Below are positions 1 through 7,927 of a DNA stretch of 64,000 nucleotides, in pieces. Position 1 is the stretch's first letter; every line of letters starts with the position of its first letter. Origin of the DNA: Arachnia rubra. Lineage in GTDB: Bacteria; Actinomycetota; Actinomycetes; Propionibacteriales; Propionibacteriaceae. The position numbers and the translations under genes are program-made. The stretch spans positions 1,302,001 to 1,366,000 of the forward strand of contig NZ_AP024463.1 in assembly GCF_019973735.1 (NCBI RefSeq), written 5' to 3'. Under the pieces are notes generated by a model, which saw only the letters and a program-made list of their open reading frames with translations, ran no database searches and was not told where the DNA came from.

Positions 1-159
1 CCGGTCAGCCGGAGTGAACCCGAAGCTGATTCCGCCGGAGCCCTGCAACCGCTGCACCTGTTTCATCAGCTCGTCGAGATCCAGGTCCTCCGAGTTGATG
101 CCGAGCTGCTCCATCATGCGCCTGAGCTGCTCGAAGTCGAACCCTCCGGGAGTGGACAT
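1..159 (-). CDS. N-terminal fragment of probable zinc-dependent metalloprotease (DUF2342-like)
   Basis: Only the first 53 codons are in the window; the gene runs off the left edge. It starts at ATG 157-159 and reads MSTPGGFDFEQLRRMMEQLG, then an acidic helix and the segment ISFGFTPAD. A short leader ending in a (S/G)FG(L/M)TPAD-like motif is what I recall for actinobacterial DUF2342 / F420-associated zinc metalloproteases. The context agrees: in Mycobacterium the DUF2342 gene neighbours a Lon-like PDZ protein and a UPF0182 protein, both present here on the other strand. The HExxH catalytic region would lie outside the window, so the enzymatic call rests on synteny and this short leader. The 148-nt gap to the next gene is a divergent promoter region with no convincing -35/-10 pair. 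Confidence 0.5.
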   Translation of the reverse strand, partial: MSTPGGFDFEQLRRMMEQLGINSEDLDLDELMKQVQRLQGSGGISFGFTPADR

Positions 160-307
160 TGGGGTACCAGACCTTTCACGCAAGAGAACCGGTTATCGAA
201 GACCATTCAACCTCATGAGGCAAGGGAATTCCGGATGACCGGGCTCCTGGTGTCTGCTTGGTAGGCTTGCCGTCACCTGACATGGGCAGACAAGGAGGGG
301 CGAGAGG

Positions 308-1348
308 TTGTCGCGGAACACGGTGTCAATTGTGGCCACAGTGCTGTTCTTTCTGCTGGCCGTGGCCCTTGCAGTGACCCCGGTGCCCTTCGTGACCTGG
401 CGTCCCGGACAGACGGTTGACGTGATGGGCAGCACAGATGACGGGCCGCTCATCGAGATCTCGGGGATCCCCACCAGCAGCAGGGGAGGCAGGCTGCTGA
501 TGACCACGGTCTCCACTACCCGTGTCGATTCACCGATCGGCCTTCCCGAGGCTCTGCTCGCGCATCTGTTCGCCGACGCCGACACGCTCCCGCGCGACGC
601 CATCTATCCTGCGGGCAAATCGAATGCGGAGGTGCAGAGCGAGGGGGTGGCCAAGATGGACTCCTCCCGTGTCGACGCCACTGTGGCCGCCCTCAGGGCA
701 GCTGGACAGTCGGTGACCGAGATGCCCATGATCTCCGCGGTCAGCCTCTCCGGGCCCTCGAATGGGCAGCTGCAACCCGGTGATCTCATCGAAATGGTTG
801 ACGGCAGCGAGGTGACCACCAGCGAGGAGGTGACCACGGCGATCAGGGCCAGGGCTGTTGGAGATCCCATCGTATTCCGGGTGTTGCGCGGTGGTACCAG
901 CCAGGACGTGACCATAACCACAGCCATCGAGCGGGACGGCGCACCTTATCCGGGGATCTCGCTGTCAGTCGGTTACCGGTATGCTCCCTCCATCTCCTTC
1001 CGGATCGATCCCAGTATCGTCGGCCCCTCCGCGGGACTGGTGTTTGCGCTCGCCATCTACGACCGCATCACTGACGGGGTGTTGCGCGAGGGGCGCGTGG
1101 TCGCGGGCACCGGGCAGGTCGACGCCGCGGGGAAGGTGCATAAAATCGGCGGGATCCGCGAGAAGATCAAGGGCGCCGAGGCAGCCGGAGCAAAGCTGTT
1201 CCTGATGCCCGCCAGCAATTGCGCGGATCTCGGGGATCTGCAGACAGACCTCAGGCTGGTCCCGGTGGGTACCCTCAAGGATGCGATTGCTGCGCTGCAG
1301 CTGGTCAACGAAGGACAAACCACGCAGGAGGTGCCCAGCTGTGGCTGA
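308..1348 (+). CDS. Lon-like serine protease with PDZ domain (YlbL family)
   Basis: Membrane-anchored peptidase of 346 aa. Residues 5-27 form one N-terminal transmembrane segment, placing the rest outside the cytoplasm. A PDZ domain covers about 145-205 (GPSNGQLQPGDLIEMVDG), and a Lon-type catalytic domain about 215-335. The Ser-Lys dyad is visible as GPSAG (Ser241) and REKIKGA (Lys286), with spacing close to that of Lon. The TTG start at 308 is chosen because it follows an AAGGAGG-type ribosome binding site at about 293-299 and gives a complete signal anchor. The stop overlaps the next gene by 8 nt, so the two are probably co-transcribed. Family members in firmicutes and actinobacteria are linked to envelope or sporulation proteolysis; the substrate here is unknown. 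Confidence 0.88.
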   Translation: MSRNTVSIVATVLFFLLAVALAVTPVPFVTWRPGQTVDVMGSTDDGPLIEISGIPTSSRGGRLLMTTVSTTRVDSPIGLPEALLAHLFADADTLPRDAIYPAGKSNAEVQSEGVAKMDSSRVDATVAALRAAGQSVTEMPMISAVSLSGPSNGQLQPGDLIEMVDGSEVTTSEEVTTAIRARAVGDPIVFRVLRGGTSQDVTITTAIERDGAPYPGISLSVGYRYAPSISFRIDPSIVGPSAGLVFALAIYDRITDGVLREGRVVAGTGQVDAAGKVHKIGGIREKIKGAEAAGAKLFLMPASNCADLGDLQTDLRLVPVGTLKDAIAALQLVNEGQTTQEVPSCG

Positions 1349-1865
1349 GGGGGACCCGAGCCGCTTGATCGCGGCGTTGGCCGACATCGAACGTCATGTC
1401 TCGGAACTTGGCTGGGACCAGCCGGCCAGGCTGTTCGCGCTGGTTGACACTGCGACGCTGCTGGAACTGGAGCCGCAGCTGCGCGGGCGAGTCACACAAA
1501 CCGCGGCGGATGCACTCACCGCCGTGGAGCAGGAGGACTTCCAGCTCGGCGGTGACATAGCGGACAGACTCGCCAGGCTGACGTGGCCCCAGACTGTCAC
1601 GGGCTGCGCGATCGCGATGGAGCGGACCTTCCTGCCGCCCGAGTTCGAACCCCTGATTCCTGTAGACCCCATCAAGGCCATCGAGTTCGTGAATCAGCAT
1701 GAGGCTCGTGCGGACGTCCGGGTGGTGGTGGGAGCCCTGCGTGACGGTTCCCGCCACGGCCTAGCCCGCGTCCTCAACAACCCGGATGACCTACTCGGCG
1801 CCGAGGATCTCGTTCCCGGACTCGCCGATGCCCTGTTGACCACGTTGAAGGAGGAAACCGCATGA
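1341..1865 (+). CDS. conserved protein, PPA1309-like family
   Basis: A 174-aa acidic, soluble protein with no signal peptide or transmembrane segment. GTG at 1341 is the preferred start: an AGGAGG sits at 1326-1331 and the protein begins MAEGDPSRLIAALADIERHV. It overlaps the stop of the protease upstream and the ATG of the UPF0182 gene downstream (ATGA), so the three genes read as one operon. I recognise it as the small conserved protein that accompanies this locus in Propionibacteriaceae, where databases use names such as PPA1309 family. The sequence shows no catalytic motif and no function can be assigned. Confidence 0.75.
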   Translation: MAEGDPSRLIAALADIERHVSELGWDQPARLFALVDTATLLELEPQLRGRVTQTAADALTAVEQEDFQLGGDIADRLARLTWPQTVTGCAIAMERTFLPPEFEPLIPVDPIKAIEFVNQHEARADVRVVVGALRDGSRHGLARVLNNPDDLLGAEDLVPGLADALLTTLKEETA

Positions 1866-4727
1866 GTGCGGAAGCTGAAGCCGGTACGCGACGGCGGCGG
1901 AGCCCGTTGCTGATCACTGTGCTGATCCTCGGGGTCCTGGCGCTGCTGGTGGTGCTGGCCGCCCACCTCTACACCAACTATCTGTGGTTCAGGAGCGTCT
2001 CGGCGACGACAGTCTTCACCACACAGCTGGCGGCTCGGGTGGGGCTTTTCCTGGGTTTCGGGCTGTTGCTGGGCGGCGGTTTCTTTGGGTCGCTGATACT
2101 GGCGTATCGCCTGCGTCCCCCCCGTCCGGCGCACGAACCTGGATTCCGAGCTGCTGCTGCAGCTGCGTGACAATCTGGACCGGCGTTCCCGGACACTCAT
2201 ATTGCTTCCGGCCGTGGTGCTGGGCCTGATCGGCGGTGGCGTGGCTGCCAGCCAGGTTCAGACCTTCCTCGCTTGGACCCGCGCCACGGATTTCGGGAAG
2301 GGGGACGCCGTCTTCGGGATCGACGCCTCCTTCTACGTTTTCCAGCTACCCTGGTGGCGGTTCGTGCTGGCCTATCTGAACTTCATGGTGGTGGCCTGCC
2401 TGGTCGGTTCCCTGCTGGTGCACTTCCTGACCGGCTCCATGAACGCCGCGGCGTTCCGCAAGACCGGCAACCTGCCGTCAGCGGGCAAGGCCGCCCAGCG
2501 ACAGGTTTCCGTCCTGCTCGGGCTGGGGCTGTTGCTGTACGGGGTGAGCTCTTTCCTGGACCGCTATGGCTACCTGACCAGCCAGAACAGTCTTTTCACA
2601 GGCGTCGACTACACCGATGCCACCTCCCGGATCCCGGCCAGCCTCATCGTCGCCGCGATAGCGGGAATCTGCGCGCTGCTGTGTTTCTACAATGCATGGC
2701 GGGTGAAGTGGAGTGTGCCCGGTATCGCCCTCGGCCTGCTGGTCGTCTCTGCGATGATCCTCACCGCGGTCTACCCGTGGGGGATCCGCTACTTCGTGGT
2801 CAAACCCAACGAGCCCGACCTGGAACGGCCCTGGATCGCGAACAACATCGAGGCGACCCGTGGCGCGTTCGGCATCGACTCGCTCCAGATCTCCGACTAT
2901 GAGGCTGTTGACAGCGTCAGCGCCGGGCAGCTGCGTGCTGACGCCGCCGCTCTTCCCGCGATCAGGTTGATGGATCCCTCCGTCATCGGGCCCACCTTCG
3001 AGCAGCTGCAGCAGGTGCGCGGCTACTACCGTTTCCCCTCCACCCTTGACGTGGACCGCTATAGCCTCGAGGGACGTGAGACGGACGCTGTCGTCGCCGC
3101 CCGCGAACTCGACCTGAACGCCGTTGAGGCGGGCAACACCTGGAACAACATGCACACGGTCTACACGCATGGCTACGGTCTGGTGGCGGCCTATGGGAAC
3201 CGGCGTGAGTCGAATGGGGAGCCCAACTACTTCTCAGGTGGTATCCCGACCGAGGGATTGATCCAGCAGGAACAGCCCCGCATCTATTTCGGTGAGGAAT
3301 CCAAGCACTGGGTTATCGCTGGCGCTCCTGAGGGAGCCGAGCCGGTTGAGCTCGATACCCCCGGCGGGGGCCAGGAACACACCGAGACGAAGTACACCTA
3401 CCAGGGCAGTGGCGGCGTGCCCATCGGGGACTTCCTGAACAAGACGGCCTTCGCTGTCCGCTTTGGCGACATCAATCTGCTGCTCTCTGAGCGGGTGAAC
3501 TCCAACTCACGGCTGCTGTTCAACCGGGTGCCCGCCGACCGGGTCAAGGAGGTGGCGCCCTTCCTGACGGTCGATTCCGACTCCTACCCGACCGTGGTCA
3601 ACGGGCGTATCGTCTGGGTCATCGACGCCTACACCACCACCGCGGAATACCCGAACTCCACCCGGGCCGACTGGCCTCAGGCCACCAAGGACACCCGCAC
3701 CACCTCTGAGCGAGCCACCGCTGGCGACCTGGTCAACTATGTCCGCAACTCGGTGAAGGCGACGGTGGATGCCTACGACGGCACCGTCACGCTGTATGGC
3801 TGGGATGAGTCTGATCCCATCCTCCAGACTTGGTCGAAGGTCTATCCAGGGCTCATCACCCCGAAGTCCGAGATCAGCCCTGAGCTCATGTCCCACCTGC
3901 GTTACCCGCAGGACCTGTTCAAGGTCCAGCGCCAGATGCTTGGGCTGTATCACACGACGAACCCCTACACCTTCTTCCAGCAGTCGGACATCTGGGAGGT
4001 TCCCTCCGATCCCGTCAACGGTGGGGAGAGCGGGACCAAGGAGCCGCCGTATTTCCTAACCATCAAATGGCCGGGGGAGGAGCAGGCGCATTACTCCAAC
4101 ACCACCGTCTTCGTCCCCAGGGGGCGTGAGAACCTCTCGGTCTACATGGCAGTGAATGCCGACGCCACCAGCCCGAACTATGGCCAGCTGCGCGCACTCA
4201 AGCTGTCAGATGCCAAGCAGATTCCCGGGCCAGGACAGACCTTCAACGCGATCTCGACGAATGAGGCCGTGGCGGAGCGGCTGCTTCCCTACAACCGGCA
4301 GGGCAATGCCAAGGCGATCTATGGGAACCTCCTCACACTGCCGGTGGGTGGGGGTCTGATGTACGTGCAGCCGATCTACAGCGCCACCAGCGGCGGCTAT
4401 CCTGCGCTGCGGTTCGTCGTGGTGCGCTTTGGTGAGCACGTCGGGATCGGGGACACCCTGAAAGCGGCGCTGGACCAAGTCTTCAAGGGAGACGCGGGCG
4501 CCGAGACCGGCGAGAAGCCCGTCGAACAGAATCCCGAGGGGCAGCAGAAACCACCGGCTTCCGAAGGTGACGCCAAAGAGCAGGCGAAGGCGCTCCTCAA
4601 GGAGAGCATGGATCTTTTCGCCGCCGCCGACGAGGCTTTGAAATCCGGTGACCTGGCCACCTATCAGCAGAGGGTCAACGAGGCAAAGGCAAAGGCGGAG
4701 CAGGCCCTCGCGCTGTTTGACCAATAA
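1862..4727 (+). CDS. UPF0182 family membrane protein, reading frame broken at a C7 run
   Basis: Large integral membrane protein of the UPF0182 (COG1615) family, about 954 aa once the frame is restored, which is a normal family length. The N-terminal part (1862-2116) encodes two transmembrane helices and the characteristic YTNYLWFRSV motif. The remainder, read one frame over from about 2121, holds further helices (FYVFQLPWWRF), a long extracytoplasmic domain, and an acidic Ala/Glu-rich C-terminus (about 4560-4720). The frame changes at the seven-C run 2117-2123; removing one C joins AYRLRPP to VRRTNLDSELL and yields a continuous family-like protein. The start ATG overlaps the previous stop. 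Function is unknown in the literature I know; conservation beside the Lon-like protease suggests an envelope role (inference). Sequencing error is the likely cause of the break. Confidence 0.85.
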
Positions 4728-4747
4728 GGATAAAGAGGCTTTCTCTA

Positions 4748-4780
4748 GGCGGGGAGCGCGCGGTTTGACATGCTCCCGCC
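4748..4780. terminator. possible bidirectional terminator between convergent genes
   Basis: Arms 4748-4757 and 4772-4780 pair as GGCGGG(G)AGC with GCTCCCGCC, with one bulged G and a 14-nt loop. The hairpin lies between the convergent ends of the UPF0182 gene and the M16 peptidase gene. There is no clear U-tract, so the assignment is moderate. Confidence 0.45.
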
Positions 4781-4835
4781 CCTGATGCGCCCGCCGCACG
4801 TCCGGTGGGTCTTCCTCGCAGCCAGGCCAGCTGGC

Positions 4836-6176
4836 TCAGGCATCGTCTTCATCGGTGGGGCCGCCTGCGAGAACCTGTGCATCGATCCCGGCGGCCTGGA
4901 GCCGCGGCGCCAGCAGCGCTGCCGGGCCCCCGATTGCGATGGTGGTGTTATCGGGACGGATATGGGTGCGCCAGGCGGTGTTGACCTGTCCGGTCGTGGT
5001 GGTGCTCAGCGCCGCCTGGTAGCGGTTTACGAAACCCGTGTCGAGCCCGGCTGCGGTCAGGGCGGCTGTCTGAGCCGTGATGTCGGCTGCGGTCTCGTAG
5101 TGCAGCGGCGACACCTGCACTAGGTAGTGTGCAGCGTCCAGGATCTCGTTGTCGGAGAAGGGGGTCTCCAGTGCGAGTGCGTCCAGCAGGCGGGCCGTGG
5201 CATCGGCTGCTGACTCGTTGCTCAGAGCGGTTTCGATGCTGAGAGCACCTCCCCCACGGCGGGGTGAGACGCCTCCCGAGATGCCATAGGTGTAGCCGAG
5301 GCGTTCGCGGAGCTCCAGGTTCAGCCGGCTGGCGAAGGCCCCGCACATGGCGTGACCGCCAAGTTTCAGGGCTGTCCAGTCTGAGTGCTCCCGTCCGGGA
5401 GTCGGGATGAAGGCCTGCACCACGGTCTGTGCCGCCTGGGGCAGGTCAACCAGCACGATCCCGGGCGGCCCGGGAACCCCCTGCGGCGCTGGGGCGGGGG
5501 AACGGCTGCCGGACCAGACCTCGAAAGGCGCCGTCAGGTCGTCCTCGCGGTTCTCAGCCAGGTCTCCCGCGATGATCAGGGTCGCTCCTTCGGGAACCCA
5601 GGTGCGGGCATGCCAATCCTGGACGGCCTTCCTGGTGATGGCCGCCAGGGTCTCGGGCGTGCCCGCTATGGGGCGTCCCTCCCGCTGGTTCATGCCGAAC
5701 AGTGAGGCTCTCAGAGAGTCCCGGGTCATGGCGCTGGGAGAGGCTCGCCGGGTCTTCCAGGCCGCGATCTGGTTCTCGATGTGGTGTGCCACGTCGGTTT
5801 CGTCGAAGGCCGGTTCCCTGATGACGGACGCGAAAAGCTCCAGCACCTGCGGCAGGCGGCGTGCTGGGGCGCTCAGCCCCAGCCGCGTGTGTCCCCAAGC
5901 CGCATGCCCGCTCAGCGCAGCCCCCTGGAGCTCCAGGCGTTCCACGATGTCAGGAATCGTCACCGTGGCCTCGTCGCAGGCGTGTAGACCCACGTTCGCG
6001 ATGCCCTCCAGGTTCCGTGGTTCAGCTTCGAGGGGCGTGGGCAACACCAGCTCCACCGAGGCCAGGGCCTGTCCGGGCACCTGGATGAAAGCCAGCTCCA
6101 GACCTGAGCTGAGTGTGCTCTTCTCGGGTGTGGGGAAGAGCCAGGGCTGGGGCTCGGCTATGGCGGGACGTCTCAC
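4836..6176 (-). CDS. M16 peptidase-like protein, subunit lacking the zinc motif
   Basis: A 446-aa protein with the two-lobed layout of the M16 (pitrilysin / processing peptidase) family. The position of the zinc motif HxxEH reads HACDEA, so it should not bind catalytic zinc by itself. The C-terminal half keeps the substrate-binding Arg...Tyr element (RERLGYTYGISGG). The next gene upstream has the opposite pattern, and the two overlap by 4 nt (ATGA at 6173-6176). This suggests a heterodimer in which one chain supplies zinc and the other supplies Arg/Tyr, as known for mitochondrial processing peptidase and some bacterial M16B pairs (inference). No signal peptide is apparent, so a cytoplasmic location is likely. 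Confidence 0.85.
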   Translation of the reverse strand: MRRPAIAEPQPWLFPTPEKSTLSSGLELAFIQVPGQALASVELVLPTPLEAEPRNLEGIANVGLHACDEATVTIPDIVERLELQGAALSGHAAWGHTRLGLSAPARRLPQVLELFASVIREPAFDETDVAHHIENQIAAWKTRRASPSAMTRDSLRASLFGMNQREGRPIAGTPETLAAITRKAVQDWHARTWVPEGATLIIAGDLAENREDDLTAPFEVWSGSRSPAPAPQGVPGPPGIVLVDLPQAAQTVVQAFIPTPGREHSDWTALKLGGHAMCGAFASRLNLELRERLGYTYGISGGVSPRRGGGALSIETALSNESAADATARLLDALALETPFSDNEILDAAHYLVQVSPLHYETAADITAQTAALTAAGLDTGFVNRYQAALSTTTTGQVNTAWRTHIRPDNTTIAIGGPAALLAPRLQAAGIDAQVLAGGPTDEDDA

Positions 6177-7441
6177 GAGGCATCCTTCGGGAGATAGTGC
6201 AGCTGGCTCAAGGATGGCTGGTTGGCTAGGACGCGCGACACATCGTCGGGGGTGACGGCCGCGAGGTCTGCCAGCCTACGGTTGACCAGCGCAGGGTCGC
6301 CCCAGGTAGCCCAGGCCTCGGCGGCAGCCTCGGCGCGATCTTCGACGGTGGCGAGTTCCGACAGCCAACTGCGCTCATACTGGGCCTTGGCGCGGTCGAG
6401 TTCCTGTTCGGATGGGGAATCCAGGACAGCTAGCTCATGCGCGAAGGCCTCGGCAAGGTCCCTGGTGTCCACCCCATCGGCAGGCCTGGCGCTGAGCGAA
6501 GCGATGGAGGGTGCACGCAGGTGTCCGAGCACCGTCCCATGTACCTCATGCGCGAGACCGCTTTCCCGCACCAGGCGGCGATGGAGTCGGGAGGCGTGGC
6601 CCTCAGACAGGATCGACAGGCCCAGCTCGAGTGCCAGCTGGTCCGGGTCACCCGCGGCCGGGGCCTGCCAGGAGCAGTACAGTAGGGGGTGGGGTACATC
6701 CCCGGTCAGGGTCAGGTCTCCACCGTCAAGGGTGGGAGTGGTGATGGTTTCCCGGGGGGGTGGTGAGGCATTCTCAAGGTCGCTGAAATGCTGTTCGACC
6801 AGGGCGATGGTCTTTTCGGCGTCGATGCCCCCGCAGATCACCAGCTTCGCATGGGAGGGGCGGTACCACGTCGCGTGGAAGGCCGCCACATCGTCCAGGC
6901 CTGCTGCGGCCAGATCCTCCATGGAGCCTATGGGCAGGTGCCCATAGGGGTGGTCAGGCCCAAAGTGCTGCCCCACCAACTCCGCCAGCAGATCCCCGTA
7001 GGGGCGGTTGTCGTAGCGTTGGCGTTTCTCCTGGGTGACCACGTCACGCTGGGCGTCGAGGTTCTCCTGGGTCACCGCGAGACTGCGCAGCCGGTCCGCT
7101 TCCAGCCAGAGCACCAGCTCCAGCGCTCCTATCGGCACGCACTCATGGTAGACGGTGCGGTCAGTGGAGGTGAAAGCGTTGACGTTACCGCCGGCGGCCT
7201 CAATCATGGACATGTGCTCGCCGGAGGCGACCTGGGCTGAGCCCTGGAACATCATGTGCTCGAAGAGATGGGCGAAACCCGTGCGGCCCGGTGTCTCGTC
7301 AACGGAGCCGACCTGGAAGCTGAGATTCACCGCGACGGCTGGGGTCTCGGGGGCTGGGAGCAGCGCCAGCTCCAAGCCATTGGTCAGGCGGTATCTGATG
7401 ACGGTGAAACCGGAGGAGGCTGGAAGTCGTGATTCGGCCAC
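6173..7441 (-). CDS. M16 family zinc peptidase, catalytic subunit
   Basis: A 422-aa metallopeptidase with the inverted zinc motif HLFEH at residues 58-62 followed by MMFQGS, and a downstream glutamate in EAAGGNVNAFTSTDRTVY / LDAQRDVVTQEKRQRYDN that fits the third zinc ligand region. In the C-terminal half the usual Arg...Tyr pair is altered (RESGLAHEV, histidine where tyrosine is expected), complementing the partner encoded immediately downstream. ATG 7439-7441 lies 3 nt after the DUF3040 gene stop, so DUF3040 and both M16 genes form one minus-strand operon. The role is likely processing or clearance of peptides or small proteins; the substrate is unknown. Confidence 0.9.
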   Translation of the reverse strand: MAESRLPASSGFTVIRYRLTNGLELALLPAPETPAVAVNLSFQVGSVDETPGRTGFAHLFEHMMFQGSAQVASGEHMSMIEAAGGNVNAFTSTDRTVYHECVPIGALELVLWLEADRLRSLAVTQENLDAQRDVVTQEKRQRYDNRPYGDLLAELVGQHFGPDHPYGHLPIGSMEDLAAAGLDDVAAFHATWYRPSHAKLVICGGIDAEKTIALVEQHFSDLENASPPPRETITTPTLDGGDLTLTGDVPHPLLYCSWQAPAAGDPDQLALELGLSILSEGHASRLHRRLVRESGLAHEVHGTVLGHLRAPSIASLSARPADGVDTRDLAEAFAHELAVLDSPSEQELDRAKAQYERSWLSELATVEDRAEAAAEAWATWGDPALVNRRLADLAAVTPDDVSRVLANQPSLSQLHYLPKDAS

Positions 7442-7444
7442 GGC

Positions 7445-7834
7445 TCAGAGGTCGCCACCCTGCTGGCGCTTGCGCCAGCGTTCCTCCAGTTTGCTCATGA
7501 AGTCTTCTGCTCCGGATGACGAGGCCTGGCCCGAAGGCTTTGAGGGCCGCTTCGTCTCCTCCTGGCCCTCAATCCGCGACCAGGCGCTGATGCCGACGAT
7601 GGCGGAAACAAGCATCATGACGAAACCCGCGATGGAGATCGCCGGCTGGATCTGCACCCCGATCACCAGCGCGGCGAGACCGGCCACGAAGGCCAGCCCG
7701 GCCAGGGCCGCTCGCCTGCGCTGAACCCGGAACTGGGAGTTCCCCCTCAGGGTGTCCGCGAATTTCGGGTCCTCAGCGAGCAGCGATGCCTCTAACTGTT
7801 CCAGGCGCTTCTGCTCCTGCTCAGACAAAGCCAT
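7445..7834 (-). CDS. DUF3040 domain small membrane protein
   Basis: A 129-aa protein beginning MALSEQEQKRLEQLEASL, the hallmark opening of the actinobacterial DUF3040 family. The charged helix at residues 1-35 is followed by two hydrophobic segments (about 47-63 and 66-85) and a charged Lys/Ser/Pro-rich tail. ATG 7832-7834 is chosen over an in-frame ATG 30 nt further upstream because AGGAGG sits 5 nt before it and the family motif starts there. It leads the operon with the two M16 genes. DUF3040 genes often lie near mraZ and the dcw cluster in actinobacteria, as here. Function unknown. Confidence 0.88.
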   Translation of the reverse strand: MALSEQEQKRLEQLEASLLAEDPKFADTLRGNSQFRVQRRRAALAGLAFVAGLAALVIGVQIQPAISIAGFVMMLVSAIVGISAWSRIEGQEETKRPSKPSGQASSSGAEDFMSKLEERWRKRQQGGDL

Positions 7835-7927
7835 CGTGGCCTCCTGTCGTGTTTCCTTGGGCACCCCGCCCTGAGAGGCCCATTGTAGGTGCCTTGCCAG
7901 ATAGGTGGAAAACCACCTCCGAGGTGC

